Below are positions 1-8,590 of a stretch of 64,000 nucleotides of DNA, piece after piece. A program made the position numbers and the translations under genes. Below the pieces are notes generated by a model that had not been told where the DNA came from, searched no databases, and saw only the letters and a program-made list of their open reading frames with translations. This stretch comes from an uncultured Lachnospiraceae bacterium (GTDB taxonomy: Bacteria > Bacillota > Clostridia > Lachnospirales > Lachnospiraceae): the NCBI GenBank assembly GCA_947574135.1, contig CANPIM010000006.1, forward strand, positions 17,329 through 81,328. Direction: 5' to 3'. The first letter of the stretch is position 1, and each line of letters begins with the position of its first letter.

Positions 1-589
1 AGGCAATGAGCAGAACATCTGTTCTGTCGCCGATTTTAGTAGCCTGATCCATGAGAAAGGGAATGGAATCCGCCTCATAGTTGTCCGCCACCGGATTGCG
101 CCCCACACGGATATAGGCGCCCTTCTTATCGGAAAGAAGTGATTCCATGAGAAGCTTTGTCTGATGCCGGTCGCTGGGAAGGTAGACCCGCATGTTGGGA
201 ATTGCGCTGAGAGCGGCCACATCCTGGAGCGAGTGATGGCTCATGCCCAGGGCTCCATAGCTAATTCCACCCGAGATGCCTATAAGCTTCACATTGGTAT
301 CGGAATAGGCTACATCTACCTTGATCTGTTCATAGCTTCGGGTGGAGAGGAATGCTGCGGGAGAAACGGCATAGGCCTTCTTTCCACAGCTGGCCAGTCC
401 GGCGGCGATTCCCACCAAATCCTGTTCGGCGATGCCGGTCTCCAGAAACTGCCCGGGATACTGGCTGGCAAAGTGCGACAGGGATGCAGAGCCCCGGGAA
501 TCGCTGCACAGCACGACAATATCCGGATCTTTTGCAGCGTGATGGCAGAGAACCTCACAGATAATTTGACGATTTGCTATGGTATTCAT
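1..589 (-). CDS. Transketolase, C-terminal subunit (partial, runs off left edge)
   Basis: C-terminal half of a split (two-subunit) transketolase, which transfers two-carbon ketol units between sugar phosphates with thiamine diphosphate. The start is the ATG at 587-589, with GGAGG a few bases upstream. Visible motifs are the GIAEQDLVGIAAGLA stretch, carrying the glutamate that activates the cofactor in this family, and the SYGALGMSHHSLQD histidine loop. The gene overlaps the stop of the N-terminal subunit (ATGA), so the two were built to be translated together. The C-terminal domain lies outside the window. What is seen is intact, but its partner gene is interrupted, so activity is doubtful. 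Confidence 0.88.
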   Translation of the reverse strand, partial: MNTIANRQIICEVLCHHAAKDPDIVVLCSDSRGSASLSHFASQYPGQFLETGIAEQDLVGIAAGLASCGKKAYAVSPAAFLSTRSYEQIKVDVAYSDTNVKLIGISGGISYGALGMSHHSLQDVAALSAIPNMRVYLPSDRHQTKLLMESLLSDKKGAYIRVGRNPVADNYEADSIPFLMDQATKIGDRTDVLLIA

Positions 590-1404
590 AAAAGAGCCTC
601 CTTCCTTTCCATGAAATCCTGGAGTATTTGTTTGTATTCTTTCGGACTTGGGACCTTATTTTCCATGACAGAAGAACCACAGCCCTTTATGGTATTGGCA
701 ATCAAAACGGTAGGCTTTCCGAAGAAATGCTCCGCACACGCAAAGGCAGCGTCCAGCTGTTCTATGGAATTTCCGTCAGTCACATCCGTTACATTCCAGC
801 CGAAGCTGGCAAAACGCTGATGGAGATCATCCAGAGTCATCACCTCCTCTGTGGGGCCGGAGATTTGCAGATGATTGCGGTCCACCACGGCGCACAGATT
901 GTCTAGGTGAAAATGGCCTGCGGACATGGCTCCTTCCCATACAGAGCCTTCGGCCAGCTCTCCGTCACCCATTACCACATAGGTACGATAGCTTTGGCCA
1001 TTCATTCTGGCGGCCAGAGCCATTCCCACAGCAACGGGAAGGCCGTGTCCCAGAGAACCGGAATTCATTTCTATCCCCGGAAGCTTATTATTGGGATGGC
1101 CTATGTATTTGGAGCCGAATTTGGAAAAATTTTGGATGATGTCCTCCAGTTCCAGGAAACCGGCCTACGCCAGCACAGCCAGATATGCCTCTACAGCATG
1201 CCCTTTACTCAGAATAAACCGATCTCTGTTGGGATCTTCCGGATAAGCCGGATCCACATGCATCCTTTTTAGATAGAGTGTCATCAATATCTCCAGAACA
1301 CTCATATCACCACCAATATGTCCGCCGTTGCCTGCCATAATGATATCTAAAATGTTCTTACGGAGATCGTATGACCTGGCCTGTAAAGAAGGAAGTGTTT
1401 TCAT
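586..1404 (-). pseudogene. Transketolase, N-terminal subunit, interrupted by an in-frame TAG
   Basis: Thiamine-diphosphate-binding half of a split transketolase. From the ATG at 1402-1404 the frame gives GNGGHIGGDMS, FILSKGHAVEAYLAVLA, then TAG at 1165-1167, and continues in the same frame with AGFLELEDIIQ, GHGLPVAVG and the GDGELAEGSVWEG cofactor motif to the stop at 586. A glutamate (GAG) is expected at the stop position in relatives, so a single G-to-T change explains it. Near the C-terminus the usual segment with WHH after SxxMEN is missing (MENKVPSPKEY), which also points to decay. Readthrough or a sequencing error is possible; the rest of the frame is open. Confidence 0.8.
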
Positions 1405-1493
1405 ATACGATAAATCCTTTCTTAAAATGTTGACTGCATTCTCAGTCTGATAAAATAGATATAGGTACGCCTTTACAGGCAGGGAATATTTCT

Positions 1494-2047
1494 GTGAAAA
1501 ACCGGCTGCTGGCCCAACCCATTGAGGGCGGCGATGCCGGGGAGGACGGCGCTCCCAGCGAGAGAACATTTCAAAGATATGAGAGGCTGGCCCAGGGCGG
1601 GAGTGGTATGATCTGGATGGAATCCATCTCCGTAAACGAGGAGGGAAAATCCACTCCCCGTCAGCTCTGGATAAAGGAAGATACCATGAAGGGCTTTGGA
1701 AGGCTGGTGAAGAATCTTCACAGCCATCACGTTTCCGTGATTGCCCAGCTGACCCATTCCGGTCGTAACAGCAATCCGGATGGGAAACACGTGGCCGTGT
1801 GTGCCTATGAAAATCCTTTGCTGGCGCGGGAGAGGTTTCGCATGATCACCGACGGAGAGCTGGAGGCGTGGCACAGGGGTGGTTTGATCTGGCCGGCTAC
1901 GGACGGCAATGGATAGCCAACCCTCAGTATGCCCGGGAAATCCTGGAGGGCCGTGCTTTTTATAAAAATTGCACCACCTGCGGCGCCTGTATGGCACTGC
2001 TGAAAAATGGAAAACAGATGCGCTGTGTGCAGAAGGAGCATACATAG
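1494..2047 (+). pseudogene. NADH:flavin oxidoreductase (old yellow enzyme family), internal-deletion remnant
   Basis: Two ends of one enzyme joined across a deletion. The first part (1494-1880) encodes the start of an FMN-binding barrel: KNRLLAQPIEGGDA, PSERTFQRYERLAQGG and IAQLTHSGRNS. The frame then shifts, and 1875-2047 encodes the barrel end DLAGYGRQWIA plus NCTTCGACM, the Cys-rich Fe-S motif typical of the 2,4-dienoyl-CoA reductase branch. Roughly 150-200 residues of the middle are absent and the two parts are in different frames, so this cannot make a working enzyme. Homology continues upstream of the GTG at 1494 (TPLQAGNIS) with no clear start codon, so the 5' end is eroded too. Confidence 0.8.
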
Positions 2048-2113
2048 AGAGCCTTTTTAGGGGAGAACTTTGGGTTCAAGGAAGTGGTTAAACAAAGAAA
2101 AGAGGGGTGTTTT

Positions 2114-2938
2114 ATGACATATAAGCTGGCCTTGTTGGCCAAGGATATTCACAATTCTGTTCTGCCCAGGACCTATGGCTTTTTTGGAGAGCGGCTGGGT
2201 GTGGAGGTAGATTTTAAAGTGGTAAATATTCCCTTGGAGGAGCTGGACGCCACGGTGGAACACATGCGCAGGGAGCTTCACGGCTTTACCGTTACCATGC
2301 CCTATAAGGTAAAAATAATGGAATTTTGTGATGAGCTGGATATTTCTGCAGAAAAGTGTGGCTCTGCGAACACGATTTTGGTGCGGGACGGAAAGCTTGT
2401 GGGCTACAATACGGATGGATGGGGCATGATCAAGTGCCTGGAACTTCAGGGACATACCTTTGCGGGAAAGCGGGTGGTTCTGGTAGGAGCCGGAGGCGTG
2501 GCCCGTTCCATTGCCTATCAGCTTTCCATCCATGGTGTTACCCATGTAGATGTACTGAACGTGTTTGAGGAGGAAACCAAAGCCCTGGTGGATAAAATGG
2601 GAGCACTTTTCGCAGGTCATTCCCTGACGGATGAAAACTTATATCGCTATGGGAAAGGCGCGGATGTGTTTATCAATGCCAGCATTTTGGGACAGGTGGG
2701 CTATGAGGATTACAAGGATTTAAGCTTTTTGGATTTGCTGGCCCAAAATGCCCTGGTGTTTGACGTAAATTATTCCAATCCCCAGGCAAAGCTGCCCCAG
2801 GCTGCGGCACAGAGAAATCTGCGCTGCTATGTGGGAAAGGCCATGAGCTCCTGCCAGGGAATTCGCGCTATGGAAATCTGGACGGGAAGGAAACCCAGCG
2901 ACCAGGATGCCCGGGATCTGATTGCTACGCTTTCTTGA
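2114..2938 (+). CDS. Shikimate/quinate dehydrogenase family protein (AroE-like)
   Basis: Predicted NADP-dependent oxidoreductase of the AroE family, 274 aa, the usual length. The ATG at 2114 follows an AGAGGGGTG ribosome binding site. The N-terminal substrate domain has GFTVTMPYK with the catalytic lysine, and CGSANTILV and GYNTDGWG with the paired aspartate. The Rossmann part has VLVGAGGVARSIAY. The classic N-terminal SLSP substrate signature is replaced (NSVLPRTYG), so the substrate may not be shikimate. The gene follows the broken oxidoreductase directly and is not beside other aromatic-pathway genes. A quinate or other cyclic hydroxy-acid dehydrogenase is an alternative. Confidence 0.8.
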   Translation: MTYKLALLAKDIHNSVLPRTYGFFGERLGVEVDFKVVNIPLEELDATVEHMRRELHGFTVTMPYKVKIMEFCDELDISAEKCGSANTILVRDGKLVGYNTDGWGMIKCLELQGHTFAGKRVVLVGAGGVARSIAYQLSIHGVTHVDVLNVFEEETKALVDKMGALFAGHSLTDENLYRYGKGADVFINASILGQVGYEDYKDLSFLDLLAQNALVFDVNYSNPQAKLPQAAAQRNLRCYVGKAMSSCQGIRAMEIWTGRKPSDQDARDLIATLS

Positions 2939-2980
2939 CAAGACACGGGCACACCGGGTAGAGAGGGGAAGAAGGAAAAT

Positions 2981-3030
2981 AAGCCGTTGCAATAACAGGC
3001 AGGAAACAGCCAGTGCAGCGGCTTGTTTTG
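2981..3030 (+). terminator. Rho-independent terminator after the aroE-like gene
   Basis: AAGCCGTTGCA (2981-2991) pairs with TGCAGCGGCTT (3014-3024) with one G-T wobble, followed by TTGTTTT. It lies between convergent genes and could serve both. Confidence 0.75.
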
Positions 3031-3044
3031 CGTATGGATGGTAG

Positions 3045-3752
3045 CTACATCAAATCCTTCTCCTCCACCCTGTAAACAGAAAGACCGGCAAAAACCAGGG
3101 ACAGCAACGTTAAAAGCAGAGGAAACATTACCTGATTCCGTAAGGTGAAATCCCCGATATTTCCCTGGGTGAGAAGGATCAACAGGAAAGAGGTGACAAG
3201 CACGGCCTTTGAGGAGTGGAGAATCAGGCCCACAAACAGAGCCATAAAGCTCATGGTGACAATCACCCCAGATTTTAGAAGGAGCTGGATGTAGAAGCCG
3301 GGCTCTGTCATAGTAAAATCAATGAGAAAGGCAGAGTCTCTGAAATGGGACCCGGCCAGGATACAGCCATAGAGCAATAACTTTGTAAGGGTTAGGGCAA
3401 CAAAGCTGAAAATCCACACGGCAAGCATCTGAGAAACCAGGATTTTCTGTCGCTTGATGGGGTAAGAAAACATGAGCTGCATGGTTCGGTTGGAATAGGC
3501 GCTGACAATAAAGGAGGCGAGCATGACGCTGGTGAAAACCAGAAAGGACATGCTGGTAAAAAGCTCAATGGGAGCAGAGATACCGCTTAGCCCGGGGACT
3601 GTATCCGGTATACCGGTTTCCGGGTCATTGGCAATGCCCAGAAAAGCAAGGGCAAAGAGAAAGAGGCCAAGAAGGGACGCCAGGAGGAGGGCATTTCTAC
3701 TATACCTCTTCATATGATTCTTTTTCCACTCTAATTTAATCAGCTTTAACAT
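3045..3752 (-). CDS. ABC-2 type transporter permease
   Basis: Membrane subunit, 235 aa, with about six hydrophobic segments (for example residues 22-42, 75-95, 110-130, 150-175, 185-200 and 210-225) and no catalytic motifs. The pattern fits the ABC-2 permeases that pair with BcrA/LanF-type ATPases for immunity to cell-wall antibiotics or bacteriocins. Its start overlaps the end of the ATPase gene by 17 nt, showing translational coupling. It is the last gene of the regulator-kinase-ATPase-permease unit read leftwards. Confidence 0.85.
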   Translation of the reverse strand: MLKLIKLEWKKNHMKRYSRNALLLASLLGLFLFALAFLGIANDPETGIPDTVPGLSGISAPIELFTSMSFLVFTSVMLASFIVSAYSNRTMQLMFSYPIKRQKILVSQMLAVWIFSFVALTLTKLLLYGCILAGSHFRDSAFLIDFTMTEPGFYIQLLLKSGVIVTMSFMALFVGLILHSSKAVLVTSFLLILLTQGNIGDFTLRNQVMFPLLLTLLSLVFAGLSVYRVEEKDLM

Positions 3753-4668
3753 GGGTATTTTCCTCCTCTGTCATTTTCAAAAAGTAATCCTCCAGGGTTT
3801 CTCCCTTTTGAGCCAGGGACGTGATCTCCACCTGGTTTTGAGCCAGGGCCCAAGACAGCTCCTGGGGGGAGATTCCCTTGTCATAAATGCGTATTTTTCC
3901 GTCCTCCACAAGCTTAAAGCTTGAAAGGCCCAGCTTTTCACTTAACACAAAGGCGGCGGCTGTGGGGTTTAGCACGGATACCTCCACGTAGGACAGGCGC
4001 CTCTGCCGGATGTCCTTCATGGCAATTTCCTGGAGCATTCTCCCACCCTTAATAAGGCCTACCCGATGGGCGATACTCTCTATCTCCGAGAGAATATGAC
4101 TGGAAATGAGAATGGTGGTGCCGGATTCCTCGGAAAGGCTTTGGAGCAGATCTCGGATATGCTTTAGTCCACCTGGGTCCAGTCCGTTGGTGGGCTCGTC
4201 CAGTATAAGCAGCTCCGGCTTACAGAGGAGGGCCCGGGCGATTCCTAAGCGCTCCTTCATTCCCAGAGAATAGTTTCGGACCGGCTTGCCTGCGTCAGCG
4301 GTTAAATCCAGCATTTCCAGGGCATTCTCTATGCTGCCATGGTGATAGTATCCCATGTATTCACTGTGGAGCTTTAGATTTTCATAGCCGGTCATGTGCT
4401 CATAAAAAGTGGGGAATTCAACAATGCTTCCCATGCGTCCTAAGACTTTGTAGGACTTCGGCGTGAGGGGTTCCCCAAAGAGCTCAATAGTTCCGGCCGT
4501 GGGCTTCCATATGTTGAGAATCATTTTCATTACAGTGGTTTTTCCGGCCCCGTTGGGACCGATAAAACCGTAGATTTCTCCCTTTTCCACATGAAGGTTA
4601 ATGTCCTTCACAAGATCCTTGTGACCAATGGTTTTTGTCAGGTGATTTGTCTGCAAAATATAAGGCAT
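3736..4668 (-). CDS. ABC transporter ATP-binding protein (BcrA/lantibiotic-immunity type)
   Basis: ATPase of a two-gene ABC exporter, 310 aa. Walker A is GPNGAGKTT, the signature is YSLGMKERL, Walker B is LLILDEPTNGLDPGG and the switch histidine is in SSHILSE. The extra C-terminal region of about 90 residues is typical of BcrA-like subunits. The start is the ATG at 4666-4668 (MPYILQ), which has AAAGGAG nine bases upstream; an upstream in-frame start has no such site. Gene order behind a two-component system suggests induction by an antimicrobial or cell-envelope signal; the actual ligand is unknown. Confidence 0.88.
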   Translation of the reverse strand: MPYILQTNHLTKTIGHKDLVKDINLHVEKGEIYGFIGPNGAGKTTVMKMILNIWKPTAGTIELFGEPLTPKSYKVLGRMGSIVEFPTFYEHMTGYENLKLHSEYMGYYHHGSIENALEMLDLTADAGKPVRNYSLGMKERLGIARALLCKPELLILDEPTNGLDPGGLKHIRDLLQSLSEESGTTILISSHILSEIESIAHRVGLIKGGRMLQEIAMKDIRQRRLSYVEVSVLNPTAAAFVLSEKLGLSSFKLVEDGKIRIYDKGISPQELSWALAQNQVEITSLAQKGETLEDYFLKMTEEENTHVKAD

Positions 4669-4751
4669 GGTGTCAGTCTCCTTTCTTCCTCCTGTCAAGA
4701 GAGGGTAAACCCATTTTAGCAGCCTTACTTTTCAAAACTCTTGCCCAAATC

Positions 4752-5708
4752 TTACAAATTTCTTTCGGGAAGGGGAGGAGAGCCGGTTTTTAGCTTTACG
4801 GTAAAGGCGGTTTTCACATGGGGCGTGCTGGAAAGGGTGATGGTCCCGCCCATCTGCTGGGCCAGATTTTTGGCAATGCACAGCCCCAGACCGCTGCCCT
4901 GTGAGCTTCGGGAAGCTTCCATGGTAAAAAGGCGATCAAACACATGTTCCTGAAAGGCAGAGGGAATTCCCGGACCCTTGTCCACCACATCTACATACAC
5001 ATCCCCTTTGTCTGTCCAAAGAGCCAGGCCCAGATAGTTTCCCTGGGCGCCATAGCGGATGACATTTGAGATAAGATTGGAGAGAATCCGTTCCAGGGAT
5101 TCTCCATGGGCACGGACATAAACGGCCTTGGAGGGTAAGGAGATCTCCACCTGAAAACCAGCCTGGGTTAATATCTCATAATAATCAAGAAGGCTTTTCC
5201 GGCAGAGCTCGCAAATGTTCACACTGGAAAGTTCCAGATTCCTATCCCCGGCCTCTATTTTTGCCAGAGTAAAAAATTTTTCCATGAGCTGGAGGAGGTC
5301 CTGTGCCTTCTGCTGCACCTTTTGCAGCATATCCTCCGTGGCCTGGCCCTTAAGCTCCATGATTTCCAGATAGCCTAAAATAACCGTCATAGGAGTTTTC
5401 ATATCATGGGAAATATTTGCCAGCATTTTCCTGGAGGCTATCTGGGAGCGGCGAAAATCTGCCTTAATTTTCAGATCCCGATCCAATAGCCGGTTGATCT
5501 GTGCAGCCAGCTCCATAAGCTCCCGGTTCTCCGTGAAAACCAGAATCCGTTCTTCACTGTCTGTGTCTGTGATTTCCTTAAGCTTCCTGTGGATGGCCCC
5601 CAGGGAGGACTGGGTGCCGGTACGAAAGGCATATTGCTGGTACAAAACAATGCCCAGCAAGAGAAAGATACAGAGCGTGAGAAGGAAAAGAAGAAATTCC
5701 TGATTCAT
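4752..5708 (-). CDS. Sensor histidine kinase
   Basis: Membrane kinase of 318 aa. One N-terminal transmembrane helix (residues 4-24) is followed by a short linker, the H box ISHDMKTPMTV, the N box NLISNVIRYG, and ATP-lid motifs DKGPGIP and GSGLGLCIAK. There is almost no extracellular part, so it belongs to the kinases thought to sense within the membrane or through a partner transporter, in keeping with the ABC genes downstream. It overlaps the response regulator stop by the ATGA arrangement. Confidence 0.88.
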   Translation of the reverse strand: MNQEFLLFLLTLCIFLLLGIVLYQQYAFRTGTQSSLGAIHRKLKEITDTDSEERILVFTENRELMELAAQINRLLDRDLKIKADFRRSQIASRKMLANISHDMKTPMTVILGYLEIMELKGQATEDMLQKVQQKAQDLLQLMEKFFTLAKIEAGDRNLELSSVNICELCRKSLLDYYEILTQAGFQVEISLPSKAVYVRAHGESLERILSNLISNVIRYGAQGNYLGLALWTDKGDVYVDVVDKGPGIPSAFQEHVFDRLFTMEASRSSQGSGLGLCIAKNLAQQMGGTITLSSTPHVKTAFTVKLKTGSPPLPERNL

Positions 5709-6406
5709 GACAGATCCCCCAGCTTATAACCGATTCCCCACACCGTAAGCACATAGCGGGGATTGCGGGAATCCTCCTCGATTTTATTGCGCAGCCTGCT
5801 GATATGGACATTGACTGCGTTTTCATCGCCAAAATAAGCGTCCTTCCACACAAGGGAATAGAGCTGCTCCTTGGTATACACCTTTTTGGGATTTTGCAGA
5901 AGAAGCTTTAGGATCTCAAATTCCTTTGCCGTGAGTTCAACGGGCCTGCCATTTTTGGTAAGGGTATAGTCAGACAGATTCATAGTCAGCTCCCCGGCCG
6001 AAAGAAGAGAGGGGGAGGATTGAGCAGAGCTGTCATACTGCAGGGCCCTGCGAAGGTTTGCCTTGATCCGGGCCAGGACCTCGGCCACGGAAAAGGGCTT
6101 TGTAATATAGTCATCCGCCCCCAGGCCAAGCCCCAGGGTTTTGTCGCTTTCTCTGTCCCTGGCGGAGAGAATGAGAATGGGTACAACGCTTTGCCCTCGC
6201 ATATGGGCCAAGACATCCATGCCGCTGACTCTGGGAATCATCAGGTCTAAGAGCACAAGGTGAAAGGGGGTGGTGTCAAAGAGGCGGCAGGCCTCCTCTC
6301 CGTCAAAGGCGCAGGTCACCTCATAGTTTTCCAATGTCAGATAATTCATCAGCATTTCGCTGATTTCCGGGTCATCCTCCACAAGGAGAATTTTATAATT
6401 GTTCAT
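5705..6406 (-). CDS. Response regulator, OmpR/PhoB family
   Basis: DNA-binding response regulator, 233 aa. The receiver has VEDDPEI acidic residues, the phospho-acceptor aspartate in LLDLMIPRVSG (about residue 52) and the conserved lysine in ITKPFS. A C-terminal winged helix contains LTAKEFEIL and a VNVHISRLRNKIE recognition helix. It is first in the operon with the kinase and ABC transporter, and a TTGCTG/TATACT promoter lies just upstream. It probably controls the transporter genes. Confidence 0.9.
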   Translation of the reverse strand: MNNYKILLVEDDPEISEMLMNYLTLENYEVTCAFDGEEACRLFDTTPFHLVLLDLMIPRVSGMDVLAHMRGQSVVPILILSARDRESDKTLGLGLGADDYITKPFSVAEVLARIKANLRRALQYDSSAQSSPSLLSAGELTMNLSDYTLTKNGRPVELTAKEFEILKLLLQNPKKVYTKEQLYSLVWKDAYFGDENAVNVHISRLRNKIEEDSRNPRYVLTVWGIGYKLGDLS

Positions 6407-6439
6407 GGTAATGTTTTACTCCTTTTTACTTGCATCCTT

Positions 6440-6468
6440 AGTATATCCTCTGGGGATGACAACAGCAA
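6440..6468 (-). promoter_or_regulatory. Sigma-A promoter of the response regulator-kinase-ABC operon
   Basis: On the minus strand, TTGCTG (6468-6463), a 17-bp spacer and TATACT (6445-6440), about 35 bp before the response regulator start. Confidence 0.6.
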
Positions 6469-6523
6469 GCAGGTTTTGAAAACAGTCTAGAAACTTCCCC
6501 GGATTTAAGGTATAATGCACCTA

Positions 6524-6550
6524 GATCCTCTTTTGACAAGAGAGGGTAAT
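6524..6550. repeat. Palindromic TTACCCTCTCTTGACA-type motif
   Basis: The plus strand has CCTCTTTTGACAAGAGAGGG followed by TAAT, an imperfect palindrome. Related copies lie at 4695-4710, 10745-10761, 29039-29062 and, for the left half, 48866-48882, each in an intergenic region or gene leader. A TATAAT at 6511 just upstream suggests that this copy sits at the 5' end of the AraC-gene transcript. Its function is unknown. Confidence 0.45.
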
Positions 6551-6593
6551 CAGGGAAGAGGAAATCGGGAAAAAGGAAAACGAGGCGAAGGAT

Positions 6594-7511
6594 ATGTCAC
6601 AGAAACAGTCTCTCCAAATACCACTTCTGTCAAAGGACAGTATTTCTATTCGGGAGGTGGGATTTCAGACCGTATATCACACCTCCAACAGGAATGTGGC
6701 TTACTTTAAGCATTACCACGACTACTATGAGATTGTATTTTATCTGGGGACAGAGCCCCTGCGGTATTGCTGGGAGGACCAGGAGTATCAGGTGATCCGG
6801 GGAGACATTATTTTATGCAATATGTTTGAGCAGCATATGTTTTCCTGCCAGGAAAATGCCCAGTATCAGCGGTTCAGCGTGGGAATTGAACCCCAGCTTT
6901 TGCTGCAATATTCCTGGGAGAATGCCAATCTGGCCCACATTTTTAATAGAAAAAGCAGACATTACCCCATCTATCGCCCGGCTTCCGGGGACTTTGAAAA
7001 ATATATGGGCTTGATTGAGGAATATTGTAAACTTCCCATGGGCTATGGAATGCCGGGAGTGCAGCGGGCCTTGATTCATCAGATGCTGGCCTATCTCTAT
7101 AGCGACTGTTGCCGGGATCTGCCGGGGGCGGAGGCCGGGCACAGAGCCATTGAGCTGGTGGCCCAGCTGGTGCGTTATATTGATCAGCATCTTGCCAAAC
7201 GGATTCTCCTGGAGGAGCTTTCCCGGGAGGTTCATTACAGCGTGGCCTATATCTGCCGGGTATTTAAGGAGATTACCGGGGAGACCCTGGTGCAATACAT
7301 TATAAAAAAGCGGATTGTATGGGCAAAGCAGCTTTTGGGAAACGGAGCTTCCATTATGGAGGCGGCCCAGCAGGTGGGATTCGACAATTACAGCTATTTT
7401 TATAAGGCCTTCCGAAAGCTGGAGGGCATGGGGCCAAAGGAATATCTGGAGCAGGGATTTTTTGGGGAGAACAGCCCCTCTGGTAATGGCCAAAAAACAG
7501 TGGAAGTATAA
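6594..7511 (+). CDS. AraC family transcriptional regulator
   Basis: 305 aa. The N-terminal half looks like a cupin effector domain (FKHYHDYYEIVFYL, RGDIILCNMFEQHMF) and the C-terminal 100 residues hold two helix-turn-helix motifs (LLEELSREVHYSVAYICRVF and IMEAAQQVGFDNYSYFYKAF). This is the layout of sugar and sugar-acid responsive activators. The gene is 200 bp ahead of the aldolase-dehydrogenase genes on the same strand and probably controls them. The start at 6594 follows GAGGCGAAGG. Confidence 0.88.
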   Translation: MSQKQSLQIPLLSKDSISIREVGFQTVYHTSNRNVAYFKHYHDYYEIVFYLGTEPLRYCWEDQEYQVIRGDIILCNMFEQHMFSCQENAQYQRFSVGIEPQLLLQYSWENANLAHIFNRKSRHYPIYRPASGDFEKYMGLIEEYCKLPMGYGMPGVQRALIHQMLAYLYSDCCRDLPGAEAGHRAIELVAQLVRYIDQHLAKRILLEELSREVHYSVAYICRVFKEITGETLVQYIIKKRIVWAKQLLGNGASIMEAAQQVGFDNYSYFYKAFRKLEGMGPKEYLEQGFFGENSPSGNGQKTVEV

Positions 7512-7720
7512 GATTGGAAATGTTTAGGAGAGAATTATAGATGGACGAAGGTGGGAAAAGGGCTTAAAATAAAAACAGTTACAACGCGAGGCGGAACTTA
7601 AAACAGCGGAGGTCTGGACGGAGCCCGGAAGGATTTGCCGCCGGGAAAGCGGTAGAAAATTCTTCCAGAACAGGGGCGGAAGGAAGAGCGAAGCGGAACT
7701 AAAAATAGGAGGAATAGAAA

Positions 7721-8512
7721 ATGAAGGAAAACAAACTGAGAAGCATTTTGAGCAGCAAGGGGACCTCTGTGGCCACCCGGATCTGGAGCACCTGGCCTAC
7801 GCTTACAGAGGCGGCGGCCTCCACGGGCAGCTTTGACTACATTGAGTTTGTGGCAGAGTATGCGCCCTACGATCTGCTGCAGCTGGAGAACCTGGCACGG
7901 GCCTGTGAGCTCCATGGAATTTCCTCTATGATTAAGGTGGATTTCCAGAACCGCGCCTATGTGGCCCAGAGAGCTCTGGCCGCAGGATTTCAGGCCATTC
8001 TGTTTACGGATCACAAGGATGCCAAAGAGGTGGAGGAGAGCATCTATGTGGTAAGCCCGGACTGCCCGGAGTGGGGCGGACGCTTTGGCTTCCCCAACAA
8101 CCGCTGGGTGGGGTATCAGCCCTATAAGACCCAGATGGACTATGCGGCCATGGTCAAGGACAGTGTGCGGGCCTTTATGGTGGAGAAAAAGGAGACCATG
8201 GACAATCTGGAGGAAATCTGCTCGGTTCCCGGGGTGGACATGGTGCAGTTTGGCCCCTCTGACTACAGCATGAGCATGGGATGGGACACCAAGGATCACA
8301 AGGATGAGCTGCGCAAAATCGAGGAGCGGATGATTCGGATTGCCCTGGATCACGGCGTGGAGCCCCGGTGTGAGATTGACACCCCGGAGCAGGCGGAGTA
8401 CTATAAGAGCCTGGGCGTGAAGCATTTCTGTGTGGGAGATGAATTCCGCAATCTCATGGCATATTGGAGAGGAACCTGCCAGGAGGTTCGTAAGCTGGCA
8501 GAAGGCAAATAG
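7721..8512 (+). CDS. HpcH/HpaI family aldolase
   Basis: Class II, metal-dependent aldolase of 263 aa that cleaves or forms 2-oxo-3-deoxy or 4-hydroxy-2-oxo acids, releasing pyruvate in known members. FVAEYAPYD, MIKVDFQNRAYVAQRAL and the metal-ligand glutamate in MVEKKE are visible, with the aspartate of the FGPSDYSMSMG motif. The start has AGGAGG seven to eight bases upstream. Two D-2-hydroxyacid dehydrogenases follow, so the operon probably interconverts a 2-oxo acid, an aldehyde and a hydroxy acid. The exact substrate cannot be read from the sequence. Confidence 0.85.
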   Translation: MKENKLRSILSSKGTSVATRIWSTWPTLTEAAASTGSFDYIEFVAEYAPYDLLQLENLARACELHGISSMIKVDFQNRAYVAQRALAAGFQAILFTDHKDAKEVEESIYVVSPDCPEWGGRFGFPNNRWVGYQPYKTQMDYAAMVKDSVRAFMVEKKETMDNLEEICSVPGVDMVQFGPSDYSMSMGWDTKDHKDELRKIEERMIRIALDHGVEPRCEIDTPEQAEYYKSLGVKHFCVGDEFRNLMAYWRGTCQEVRKLAEGK

Positions 8513-8524
8513 AATAATTTCAGG

Positions 8525-8576
8525 AGATGGGGAAAGAAAGCTCCCCCATCTGTCAGGATGACGCGGCAGGCGCGTC
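8525..8576 (+). other. Two intercistronic hairpins
   Basis: AGATGGGG (8525-8532) pairs with CCCCATCT (8544-8551), and GACGCG (8560-8565) pairs with CGCGTC (8571-8576). Neither has a T tract. They sit between the aldolase and the first dehydrogenase and could set RNA processing or differential stability. Confidence 0.5.
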
Positions 8577-8590
8577 AGAAAGAGGAAAAG

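Noticed and set aside
1165..1167. TAG read as pyrrolysine
   Set aside because: Transketolases are not known to contain it, no pyl genes are in the window, and a simple GAG-to-TAG change plus other decay nearby explains it better.
6534..6550. TTGACA at 6534 as a -35 box
   Set aside because: No -10 element follows at 16-18 bp. A TATAAT lies upstream instead and the TTGACA belongs to the dispersed palindromic motif.
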